Shown here: piece after piece, positions 10,623 through 21,016 of the stretch
Layout: every line of letters starts with the position of its first letter
Position numbering within the stretch: the stretch's first letter is position 1
Notes under the pieces: model-generated
Told to the model about the DNA's origin: nothing
Databases searched by the model: none
Seen by the model: the letters and a program-made list of their open reading frames with translations, nothing else
NCBI GenBank assembly: GCA_000151295.1
Contig: GG745350.1
Coordinates: 480,297-544,296, forward strand
Origin: Allomyces macrogynus ATCC 38327
Lineage: Eukaryota; Blastocladiomycota; Blastocladiomycetes; Blastocladiales; Blastocladiaceae
Direction of reading: 5' to 3'
Length of the DNA: 64,000 nucleotides
Program-made: the position numbers and the translations under genes

Positions 10623-12538
10623 CTACAGAAGAGAAAACTCGTCGGGTATCAGGTCATACGCAAGCGGATCGACCACAAGCGACTGCCCTGCACGGGCGAC
10701 CAAGGATGCAACAGGATTGTGGACACCTGGCCGTGCACGTTTCGCGGGTGGGAGGGGCGCCATCGCACTAGGCGTCGAGGTGCGAGCCCGTTTCCGGGCG
10801 GAGCGCGGTTGTCGAGGCACGGGGGTCGCAGTTACTCGTGCCCGACGCTCTCCTGCGAGAGCAAGCTCGGGATTCGGGTCGAGAGTGCGCGCAGGTGAAG
10901 GAACCCAGTCGCCGATCATCGGCTCGAAAATCCTGTCGAGTGAACGCGTGTCAAGAAAGACTCAACTGCGAAGCGAATCGATGATATTCGCGTACCATTC
11001 CGGTTCGGATGTAACGTGCGCAGGACGCGTTGGCGTGGAGTTCGTTGCCGTCGCTGGTGCCGACACCCGCGGTACAACATCGACCACATCCTCGACCTCC
11101 TCTTGCATCTCCACTATCCACCGCGCACAGGCGTCCATGGCGGCACCGTGAAGTTCTTCGAGCAAGTACTCGGCAATCGGCACCGCGTGCACCGCAAGTC
11201 CATGCTGATGCAACCGTTCAGCAACACGCCTCAGCTGCTCGAGCGTCGCAACGTCAAACAAGAGGGCTAATGACAGGGGTCGGCACGCGCGCAAATCGGA
11301 TCGCAAAGTCGACGGTGCCAGCGCTGCGTGAATGACCGCAACACAATACACGAGATCCGAGTTCGTGGCCGCGTCAACCATGGCCGAAACTGTCGCACCG
11401 GCCTCGGGCACGACACGCATGGTCGCGAGGGCGAGCGAAATGTACTTCCGCACCCACTCGACGAGATCCAACGCCGAACCGCGCACCGGGGCCAATGTGC
11501 GAACGAGCGCATGTCCAACGATTTGCATAGCCATGTCGAGTTCGTCACGCTCAGCGAGACGCGACGCGAATTGCAGGAACACGTCGTGCAGAGCGTGTTC
11601 GGCAGAGAGCTGGTCGCAAAAGACGTCGAGCACGACAAACTTGAGATCAAAGTGATTGGCCAGCGAAAACGTGGTCTCGAGATGCGAGAGCGTCAGCGAC
11701 GCTTGATGTTGCTGCGAGAAAATGGCACGCACGAGCGTCATGAACTGAAAGGGGCACGAAAACTCGACGGTGGCCCGGAAGAGCCCGACGAGAACGGCGG
11801 GTGAATGGGCGTGGTAGATGCAGAGCTCCGTTGCGTGCTGCTGCAGGACAAAGCTGGGTCGAGCGAACCATGCGAAACGGGAGCAACATTATGAGAGACA
11901 AAGCAACGGGTGTGAAGAGAGAAGAAGGAAGGACCCATTGCTCAGACGTACCGCCGTAAATGAGCTGGTATCAATCTGCAAACGTCTTCGACCCGTTCTT
12001 CGTGATGGGACGCTTCATCACCGTCCGAATTATCAATTTCGGAAGCACTTCGAACGGTCTGTTGCTGGAGGGCCAGTTCGCGTCCGAGAGCAAATGCTGC
12101 AAGCTGCTTGAGCGAGCGGGGCTGGTCGTTGCTGGCCTTGGCCAGCGTGCTGGGGTTCAAGCGGTCCGTTGACGGCTCCACAGCGGACGTGCGCGCCAGG
12201 ACGTCGCGGAATCCATCGTGAATCGCAATCGTGGGGCTCCGTAACGGATTATCGGCGATCTTGCTTGCCGAGTGAACGTCGAGTCGGCTCGGTTGCCGAC
12301 GACGGCGTGACAAGGTGAATGGCCGTAGCTGAGCAATAATGCTGCTGCCGCTGCTGGTTGTGGATGGCGCCCGAGCTGGCGGTTGCGAGTCTTGGGTGTC
12401 GGAACGCAGTGCTGACGGCGTCGCTCGGACAGTTCGGTCGTAGTACGCGAGCTTGCCCTTGAGCGGACGCAGAATGCGATTGACGCGCGGCGTCTCGATG
12501 ATTAGTCGTGGAGAGAATGGGGAAGGTGGTAAAGCCAT
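10623..12538 (-). CDS. Uncharacterised 584-residue helical protein
   Basis: Three exons join in frame with good splice sites: 12538-11952, 11853-10996 and 10932-10623. I do not recognise the family. The first 200 residues are disordered and Ser/Arg-rich (start MALPPSPFSPRLIIETPRVN). The middle, about residues 200-440, is hydrophobic and helical (LCIYHAHSPAVLVGLFRATV, LDVFCDQLSAEHALHDVFLQ, VEWVRKYISLALATM) and resembles a HEAT-like or helical repeat core. The last 100 residues are basic with RSARKRAR and PPAKRARPG, possible nuclear signals. A nuclear scaffold or repair/mitosis role is only a guess. Clean splice-phase continuity across both introns supports a real gene. Confidence 0.65.
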
Positions 12539-13086
12539 AGTCAAGTGTTTCTTGTTGTATTGCTGGTAGTTGGACGCAAAAAGGGTCGATAATGGTTGGA
12601 GGTCTCAATGAAGCTGGGAGCAGTGCTGGAACCACCGTCGATGTGATGAGTGTGATGTTCACGATGCGCCAACAAGAAATGTTGATGGGAAACGTCTGCA
12701 AGCATGCATGAAGCTGCACCACTCGGTTCAGGATACGAGCAGTTGACCTTTTGATCCTCGTGTCAAGAAAGGGAGTTCGCAACTGCAATTTGATTGCAGG
12801 TCGCGACGCTGAAATTCGAATGTTTTGCTCTTGTGGCAAGATGGGTACTTCATTCGCAAGATGTGGCAAGATGGGTACTTCATTCGCAAGATGTGTGCTT
12901 TCACAAAATGTGTGCTGTTCCAAGATTTGTGCTCCGTTTCAGTGCCTTGTACGTAACAAGTTGATTCAATGAGCTGACCAGCGCATGTCCACAATGACGG
13001 CCATCCGACAAAGCTGCATTTGATACAAACAGGCAACAAGAGCACGCTCCACCAATCGCAAGGATCCGCTCAAACATACCATCAAA
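12539..13086. other. Intergenic region with direct repeat
   Basis: No gene was recognised. It carries a perfect 30-bp direct repeat at 12835-12894 and should include the promoter of the uncharacterised gene and the 3' UTR of the hexosaminidase gene. Confidence 0.5.
12835..12894. repeat. 30-bp direct repeat, two copies
   Basis: Two adjacent identical 30-bp units begin GGCAAGATGGGTACTTCATT (12835-12864 and 12865-12894). Confidence 0.9.
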
Positions 13087-15147
13087 TCAACGGCAATACT
13101 CAACGCGTCCCTCACACCAACCGGGCTGCACAGGCTCAGCACGGATCCCGCGTCGCAGCAGCAGCGCGCGGCGCGCGACATGCAGTCGCTGCGTGACCCG
13201 GTCCCGCTGTTCAATCGCCGACGCGACATTCATGCCCGCGTCCATACCCGGATGCGCCCATAGCCGCTCAGCGACTGCGAGGAGGCGCGGGAACGCGCGC
13301 GTTTCGACATTGCTCGCATCCACCTGCTCGCTCCACAAGCACGCCTCGCCACCAAGAACTCCCGCATCGGGCACGCGCACGGTCGCGTCCCATCCCGGCT
13401 CTGAGTCGTGCCAGTTGTCAAGCGTCGGCTCGTAGTCGTACATGACGAACCAGGGGCGGTACGGGCACCACGAGTTGGTCGAGACGCCGTTCAGCCCGCC
13501 GTTCGTCACCCACGCGCCGTGGCCGCAGTCGAGGTACCACGCCGACGCGGGCGACTGGATGACCTGCTTGCCCGCGCGCGTCAGGTCGCGGACAAGGTTC
13601 GGCTTGGACGCGGTCCACACTTGCACTGCCTGGAAAATCGATTCACGCTCGCGGATCTTGAGTTCGGCGAAGGGCTCTTCCCAGACAACAACCTTGCGGT
13701 CGTGCCAGTGCGACTGCAGCGATGGGCGCAGCCGGTCGTGGAAGTGCCGGACCAGGGCCGCGATATCGCCCTTGGCCACGTTCGGTGCCGCGAGCTGCGA
13801 CCAGCACTTGGCGTTGATTTCGTCGTGGCCAATGTGCGCGTAGGCGTCGGGAAAGAGCTTGGCCGACCGGTCGATGATCGCGTCGAGAACCTCGTACGTC
13901 TTGGCGTTGGTCGGGTCGAGCTGGCCTGTTGGCGGGCTCGCACCCCACTGCCAGAACGGTGCCGCGTTGGGACAGGTTTCAATCTCAGGGAACGCGCGCG
14001 ACAGCGCGTACGTATGGCCCGGAATGTCCCATTCGGGAATCACGCGAATACCGCGCTGCTTGGCGTATTCGACCACCTTGATAATGTCCGTCTCCGAGTA
14101 GGTCTCGGCAGGCGACAGCGCACCCTTGGCGGCCAAACTCGGCATGTTGGCAAGCGTGACGGGGAACGCCTGGCTATCGATGAGATGCCAGTGGAGGACG
14201 TTGAGCTTGGTTGCGCCCATGCCGTCGAGCATCTTCAAAAGCACGGGGACCGGATAGAAATGGCGTGCTGTGTCGAGCAAAAACCCGCGGTGCTGGAACC
14301 GCGGCCAGTCGACGATCGAAAGCGGCTCGGCTTGCACAACGTAACCGCCGCCGCACATATCGAGAGTAATGGCGCCGTTGCTGTCACCAAAGGGGCGCGC
14401 TGAAACGGCCACGTCCAGCGCGCTGGCATCAATCGGTTGCACGACCTGCGCGAGCGTCTCGAGACCGCGCAGCGCGCCGTAGACGGTCGATGCGGCAAGA
14501 GTCACGCCGACAGCGTGGTTATCAATGGCGCCAATGTCGAGCGAGTACTTTTCGCTTGTAGCGACCGTCAGACTCGTGTCGGGCGATCGAACAACGATGC
14601 GAATCGTCATGCCAGCATCATTGGACGTGGTCGGCGTCGCGGAGTCGCCCTGAGCCACGGAAACAAACGACTCGGGGTCCGAGCACGGGAACATGGCGCG
14701 CTTGGCGCGGTCGATGGCTGGCAAGAGCACAGCGGTCGCGTCGGAACCGATCACATCGAAAATGACCTTGACGGGTAGCGGCACCTTGGCGTTACGCGCC
14801 GTGTCGGCGGGCGCGGTCAGAATGCGCGGATGCGGCCAAATGGCCAAGTTGGCAACGCCATCAGCGCCAGCTGATGGCGCCGTGGGCGGTGGGGCCTGGT
14901 CCCCGTCGTTGGTCGGAATGGCCGCGTCAAGACTGGTTGATGCGTTGCCAAACAAGTTGCCAGCAGAAATGGCCCAAATGGCCACGGCTGTCACGGCAAC
15001 AGCGTAGGCGGCGAGGCTGTACATGACGGTTGCGGGAATGGCGAAGTGGCGCTTGATCCACGACGTGTCCTTCTTTGTGTCAATGGACTGTACAAGGTCA
15101 CGGAGCGCCGTCTTTGGCGCGTCGTCGTTGTTGCGAGGGGACTGCAT
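13087..15147 (-). CDS. GH20 beta-N-acetylhexosaminidase, type II membrane form
   Basis: A single exon of 686 residues from the ATG at 15147. A short cytosolic tail is followed by one membrane segment (about residues 38-62, VMYSLAAYAVAVTAVAIWAI), so the enzyme should face the lumen or cell surface. The GH20 core shows GFLLDTARHFYPVPVLLKML and KLNVLHWHLIDSQAFPV, the substrate-site strand IRVIPEWDIPGHT, and the catalytic Asp-Glu in AHIGHDEINAKCW. The C-terminal Trp pocket strand (ACLWSEQVDASNVETRAFPR) is present. It removes terminal GlcNAc or GalNAc, for example from chitin oligomers. The residue before the catalytic DE is His, whereas the family usually has Gly, Ala, Cys or Met. The frame stays open upstream without an ATG, so a spliced upstream start cannot be excluded. 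Confidence 0.9.
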   Translation of the reverse strand: MQSPRNNDDAPKTALRDLVQSIDTKKDTSWIKRHFAIPATVMYSLAAYAVAVTAVAIWAISAGNLFGNASTSLDAAIPTNDGDQAPPPTAPSAGADGVANLAIWPHPRILTAPADTARNAKVPLPVKVIFDVIGSDATAVLLPAIDRAKRAMFPCSDPESFVSVAQGDSATPTTSNDAGMTIRIVVRSPDTSLTVATSEKYSLDIGAIDNHAVGVTLAASTVYGALRGLETLAQVVQPIDASALDVAVSARPFGDSNGAITLDMCGGGYVVQAEPLSIVDWPRFQHRGFLLDTARHFYPVPVLLKMLDGMGATKLNVLHWHLIDSQAFPVTLANMPSLAAKGALSPAETYSETDIIKVVEYAKQRGIRVIPEWDIPGHTYALSRAFPEIETCPNAAPFWQWGASPPTGQLDPTNAKTYEVLDAIIDRSAKLFPDAYAHIGHDEINAKCWSQLAAPNVAKGDIAALVRHFHDRLRPSLQSHWHDRKVVVWEEPFAELKIRERESIFQAVQVWTASKPNLVRDLTRAGKQVIQSPASAWYLDCGHGAWVTNGGLNGVSTNSWCPYRPWFVMYDYEPTLDNWHDSEPGWDATVRVPDAGVLGGEACLWSEQVDASNVETRAFPRLLAVAERLWAHPGMDAGMNVASAIEQRDRVTQRLHVARRALLLRRGIRAEPVQPGWCEGRVEYCR

Positions 15148-16769
15148 GGAGTTGGGAAACGCAGAGTCGGCACAGTTGTCGTCGTCGTTGCGCACGCCAT
15201 AGGTAGACACCGTCGCATGCGCTCCATGCGATGTCCTGAGGTGAGGTGTGCCTTGTGCTGCTCGCTTTTGCCCCCCTTGCTTCTTGCAGACTGCAAGCCT
15301 GCAAGCCTGCAAGGCAAACCAGGACGGGCCAGGACATGTCCTCGACGAGTGCGAAAACAATTTATGTACTTGCAGGTCCGAGTATTCCCGGCAAACTAGA
15401 GGAGCGGTTCATCAAGTCTTTTGGTCCGCAGTGCTTTCTGTGCGCCAGCCAGCAACGCTAGAATGATGATGGAAGAATTTCCATACTTCCATTGGCGATG
15501 TTTGCCTGCACTCAACCTCCTGCACGCGCGCTGTGCGCACATGCAGTCGCGTGCGCAGTCGCGTGCAGCAGCAGCGTGCAGCAGCAGCGCGCAGCAGAGA
15601 GGTCGAGCGATACCAAATGCGCGCGTCTCCCCACCCTCCTGCACGCCTTCGTAGCAACTCTCAACACTAGAAACTACCAAGAACCCGTTTGCCAACCATC
15701 GGCGCCTTGTCCAGCCGGCTCCACTGTCTGATCCGCCGCGTGTCCCCGATCAGCCACGTCCTTTTGCTCCTGATCGCTTTGCACTTGCTCTCCGGAGTCT
15801 TGGCCCTGATTACCCGTCCTGCCAATGAAGATTGGCGTCCGGCGGACGGCACGAATGGACAAGCCTGGCGACACTACGCCATCGCAGGTCGTTACCCTGC
15901 CCGAGCCCGGATATTTTGCTGTTTGTGGGCTGCGCGGGTGATCATTTTGTGCCCGTCATTGACGGCCAAGAACGACCGGGCCGGCGTAACCGCTGTGCAT
16001 GAAGAAGTTGTAGACGGCTCATGTGGTGGGAAAGGTAGTGAGTGATCCGCAAGCAGTCTCGGCTCGCACAGCGCAGTGTCGGTGCAGCTCTTTGCAGCGT
16101 AGCGTGCTTGAATACATAACAAAAAATTCAAATCTATTTTTGGAGTTGGCTTGAGCTCCTTGCAGCTGTCTGATCACGTCCGATCACCGAAGGGCCGACC
16201 GACAGAGGATCAGCAGAAACGATGCTTAAATTCGCTCAAATGCCACATCAATTGTAAGACGGCGTGACCGCGTATATCACGCCGAATCATGCCTCAAAGT
16301 CGGTTGTCGACTGTTGTTCGGCTGTTGCCGTCTACTGGCACGCTGCCTCCGCTGCTGTCACGATGCTCATCGACGTCCTCCATCACGACGCGCCTGCGCC
16401 GCGTCGCGACTGACTGCAACACGCTCCATTCCGCTCAAGCACGAGCAAACTTTGCCGCGTCGGTCCATCTGCGGCGTTTTCAGCTTAGTCGACTCTGGGC
16501 ACCCAACGACGTCAAGGGCGACGGAACCCCTGGCAAGTCGCTGCAATACAAGCTCCACCCCTCACAACTCTTTGCCCAGCCGGCAACTTGCTTCCTGCCC
16601 GCGCGCAGCCCGCGCTCCCAGCTCGCACCTCGCACAACGCGCCCTTTATTGAAGTGATTTCTCGCCCTCTGCACCTGGCGTGGTGACTTTGCGCCGCTCG
16701 TTTTAGTCCTCTTTCCCTTTGCGCCGCCCGTTTTTTTCCCCTTTCCTCTAACTTGTGCTCGCAGCCGGC
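15148..16769. other. Long intergenic region with short repeats
   Basis: It contains a GCAAGCCT repeat near 15293-15315 and a CAGCAGCAG/GTGCAG cluster near 15540-15595. A 122-codon plus-strand ORF at 16289-16657 starts with a basic, Ser-rich segment like a mitochondrial presequence, but nothing in it is recognisable. I make no gene call. Confidence 0.4.
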
Positions 16770-18429
16770 ATGAACGCTGCTGACCTCGGTTTCCAGCTGC
16801 ACGGTACGGCGCTGCGGCTGACAACGCGCCCTCCGGACGCACCGGGGCCAGGGCCGTTGGCGTCGTCGTCGTCGCGTGCCGTGGGAATGCGACAAGCGTA
16901 TTATGTACCGGCCGGCTCATACCCAAAGAACGTGGCCGCCGCCGCGTCGTTTCCGTGTAAGGGATTTGGCCCACCCCTGGGTCCGCCGCGACCAGCACCG
17001 GCTCGTGCTCCTGCACCTCGTTTCCAACCTTCTACGCGGACCCCGTACGCTGGTGCGAGTGCTCGACCGAGTACAGCTCGGCCACGAACTGCAGCGACGA
17101 CGGCAGCGCCTCGTCGTCATCCTCGAGATGATTCAGCGCTGGTTCCCGCACGCTCGCATCCCAGCCACACCACCCCGCGGGACGGGTCCGGTCCCGCCGT
17201 CATACCAACCGCATGGGGCTCGACCCCGCGGCTCGCCGAAGCGACTGTACCGAGCGGTGATGCAGGGCCCCCAGCTGCACCATCCCCGCCCGCGTCTCGC
17301 CTGTCCGACTCGATGACGCGGCTCGTTCTCGAAGACGCGAGTCCGTCGCCGTCCCCACTCCCACCCGAACCGCTCGATTTCCGCGGTGCGCCCGCACCGA
17401 GTCCACCCGTCATCGCGCCGAATCCGGCCGCGCTCTCGTCGCTCCCGACCCCACCCTTGTCCCCGCAACCCCCCGATCTCGTCCATGCGTCGTCGTCGTC
17501 GCTGCACCAAGAGCTGCGGCCCGAGCCAGAGTGCGCATTCCTGTTTTTGTATCTGCCATTTTTGATTTGCTCCCCAACCTGGGCGGTGATAGTGGCGATG
17601 CGGCATCACGCAGTCGCCGACCCATTTCGGCCCGCGTGCCGCCCGCACGGACCAAGACGGCGTCGACGTCTACGAGTGGTGTACCGTCGACTCGCCCGCC
17701 AGCGTCGCGGTACTACGACCACAAGAGCGTCAAGCGGCAGACGTGCCGCAAGAACACGGAGCAGTGGGCCATGGAAACGATTGTGATTCGCCGTTTGCGG
17801 TACCTGGTCGACCACCTCGACGAACTCGGCGAGGAGCACTTGCCGCTGCTCAACACGCTAGAGGCAAGGTGCGCTGCCGCTTCTTCTCTCTTCGATCCTC
17901 ATCTTTCGAACTCACGCCCGCTCTCCCCACCCACCTAGCGGCATCCGCCCAGACCAGCTACAGCTCTACTTCCCGCACGTGCGCACCGTGCACGACCTGA
18001 AAGTTCACCTCGTCAACTTACTCAGCGACCGCGACCCGGACCACGTACGCCCGCACCGCACCGTCGCGCGCAGCCTCGCGGGGAGCGATCGGCCGCCGGG
18101 ACCGCCGGCAGCACCACCCGTTGGGGTCACAGCAGGCCCGTCGCGACGGAACCACGGGCACACGAAGCCAGCATCGACGCCGCTCGAAGTCCTCAAGATC
18201 GTTGAGCAGTTTTACCCGATTCCGCGGTCGGCAGCGAATGCGGCGGCGGCCAAGTCTGCGGCCGGGTCCGACGGGAGGCTGGGACTCGCGACGGCGACGA
18301 CGGGGGTGGGGGCGAGTGTGGGGGGACTGGGTGCGGCCACTTCGACCGGCGTGTGTGGCCTTCATGGAGGAATGGCAGCGGCACGGCATCGACTTGCTGG
18401 ATGACTGGCGCGGTTTGATGCAGAATTAG
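16770..18429 (+). CDS. Poorly resolved gene with RhoGEF (DH)-like helices
   Basis: The proposed start (MNAADLGFQLH) is followed by a GTACGG donor. Open frames then carry a helical stretch at about 16960-17160 (HRLVLLHLVSNLLRG, QRLVVILEMIQRWFP) and, after a Pro/Ser-rich linker, a second one at 17690-18050. There KRQTCRKNTEQWAMETIVI, RRLRYLVDHLDELGEEHLPL and, across a clear intron (17876-17938), GIRPDQLQLYFPHVRTVHDL resemble the first half of a Dbl-homology domain. The end (EEWQRHGIDLLDDWRGLMQN, stop at 18427-18429) is in a different frame, with a run-rich G stretch at 18300-18335 between, so a homopolymer error is likely. The family call is tentative, and exon borders in the first half are unresolved. 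Confidence 0.35.
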
Positions 18430-18516
18430 TACACGTTGTGCTGCTGTCACTCTCGCTGGTTGCGAACCATTTCCACAAACATACAAAATACAGGATCATT
18501 GATTGTTACAACCGCG

Positions 18517-19543
18517 TCAATCGTCATCGTCACTCGAACTCCCCTCCTCGTCCACCGGTGCGTACCCCAACCTCTCCGCCAACGACATGGGCCGCCTGGC
18601 GGCTGCGGGTGCAGACACGGGGGTCGGCGCGGATGAGGCCGCCAGAGCAGATGCAGGCGGAAGCACTTCTTCCAGCCCAAACCCGACGTCCTCAAACGGC
18701 TCCACTTCGCCCATCAATACGTCGCCGTCGCCAGGAGAAGGGGACCCGTTGACGGTCTTGTAGAAGGGGGTTGCCGAAGGACTGCGCACGTTGCGCTCGG
18801 AAGCAGGGGCAGAGGCCGGGGCGGTCGGGGGACGCGCAGCAGGCGGGGTTGGGGAGGGCGGAGGGCGGTAAATCCAGGGGAGGCGTTCGAGGACGTAGCG
18901 CTACAAGAGAAGAAGAGATATAAGCAACAGGTCGTGCCAGAGATGGGGAAGATAAGCGAGATCAAGTCGACCTGGTTTGAGGCATCGAAAACCAGGAAAA
19001 CTTGCGTCGCATCACTGTCCTAAAGAATTCGAACGCGCAAAAAAATTGGCGATGGGATTTCATCATTATGATCGTCATGTTCCGAGCCGAACAGATTGAT
19101 GGTGGTCAATGGCAAGCTGGTACTCTGCTGGCTCTGATGACCTTGCACGACCGTCCTCTGAAAATATCACATTTTCGGCATGGAAAAGATCACATTTTCG
19201 GTGTCGATTAGGCGCGTCATCTTCAAAGTTGCCGGAGCTGGCATCAGTCATCGCTACCATTTTGGATGCGGTCCAGGTCGGCAGCGGACAGCGAGAGCGA
19301 GGCACCAAGTTCGACGGGGTAATCGAGTGCCGGCGCTGGTGGTAGGACCTCCATCGTTGAATCTTGTTCCAATGCGGCAAGTTGCGGGCTCGTCGTCGAA
19401 TTATCGGCTCGCGAACGAGTTTGCAGTGGGCATTGTGACAGCGGCACGTTAAAATCGCGGGACTTCGGTTCCCCTGTGAAGGCGTTCGAGTCACTTGCAC
19501 GCTGACGAGAGACGCGAGACAATTTGAGAGTGATTTGCGTGTT
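18517..19543 (-). CDS. Uncharacterised gene with acidic C-terminus
   Basis: The last exon (about 18902-18517) encodes RYVLERLPWIYRPPPSPTPP and ends in SLAERLGYAPVDEEGSSSDD. It is preceded by a good acceptor (TTCTCTTGTAG) and by a small exon about 19018-18968 (QVFLVFDASNQ). A possible first exon starts at the ATG at 19543 (MNTQITLKLSRVSRQRASDS). The middle exons could not be joined unambiguously. No family was recognised. Nearby, an 18-bp direct repeat (ATCACATTTTCGG core, 19160-19201) lies in a probable intron. Confidence 0.35.
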
Positions 19544-21016
19544 CATTCGTTTGCTGGCACGATCAAGCATCCCGCCAAGGTCAAATCATCATGGGTTTCG
19601 AGGTTGCTTGCGAAAATCAAAGACTGAATGTTCCGTTGGTAAATCGGCAAGTCTGGCTCGTGCTGGGCGTGACAGTTCAGTACATGGGTCAGAGGGGCTA
19701 TCAGTTGAGTCTTGAGAACAAATGTGCCACTGCATCGTGGTCGTGGGGGGTATGGAGCTGGGATGCAGTGAAAGTAATCGGGTGTTACTAGCCGCGGCGG
19801 CTCTTGGGTCCTGTCTTGGTGATCGCGAGTCAATGGCAACGGTTTGCTGCGTCCAGCCAACTCCAGTCCTTTGTTGCTGTTTCCTGAATGTGAGCTGACG
19901 TGCAAACAGACAGTGCCACACCATGATCTGTCAATACAGAACGAATGCGAAATTTCCCCCAAAACCAGCATCAGCACACTTTTTTAATGAAGAACACCTC
20001 GGTAGCAGCATGGCAAACAAATGCAATAAAAAAAGAAACCATGAAGAGGCAAGAACAGGAAGCATCAACGACTTGGGCTGAAAGTGCAAAGCTCACACTG
20101 GAGGACCGCAAGCCAGTCACGGCAGAGCGCGCCAAGCAACGGGCTGGCGACGGTGATAGCCTTGACAAGAGCCATGCATCAAGTTTTTTGAGGAATTCTT
20201 GGCAGCCAAACGTTGCAACGTCCACAGTCACAGAGCGAACAGAATCCGCTGGCAGCACAATTGTGTGTGGCCTTGCAGCCAGCGACAGTATGGGAAATGT
20301 GGACGTGCATCGTTGCCGCGAAATTGAGGGGTGAGTGAACGAGTCCCGCCACTGCGGTCCTGCCTTCAATGAGCAGTTCAGTAAGCACGAGCGGCACGAG
20401 CACATTTTCGGCGGAAACAAGCTCGGCAGTGGTGCCATACGACATACCGTCGCTTGGTGCTGACCCTGGCTTGGGGCTTGGAGATATAACAATCGCACCA
20501 AACCTATCTTCTTATCGGGGAAAGAGTAGTGCGGCTGACCTAGTTCTGGCGCACTTCTCTGCCCCCGACGGCTGGGGACCTTGGCCACAGCGCGTTATGA
20601 CCGCTGCAGGTGTAACAACAGCCTGTGTGCCACAGCCAGGTAATGTCGGGGTCCAGTCCAGTCGTTTTGCTCGGCTTGTTGATGGTGCCCATTGCGCGGT
20701 TGTTTTTGCGTTGCGCTGCTGACTATATTTAACTCAAGATCTTCCAGTCGCGCCATCGCGAGCAGCAAAATCCTGCGCGGCGTCTAGGTTGTCAACACAG
20801 TGGGTGCACACTCCTTGCTTAGGCAACTCAGAGACCAGCGACCGCGCAGTGTATCCTGTGCAATGCAGGACACGAGCCGGATTGACATTCCACAAAGCAC
20901 GCGTTGTAAACCCATAAATACACTTGAAACTTTGGATGATAAAACGCCGCCCCAAAAACATCACGCGAAAACTTAACACCGAAGCAATTCAACCGCTCGC
21001 GCGCTCGCCCGATCAA
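19544..21016. other. Intergenic region, no confident gene
   Basis: Two short plus-strand ORFs (19945-20334 and 20369-20722, both ATG-started) have no recognisable content and look lower in coding character than their neighbours. I make no gene call. Confidence 0.4.

Noticed and set aside
13408..14403. 331-codon plus-strand open frame opposite the hexosaminidase
   Set aside because: Antisense shadow of the GH20 catalytic domain.
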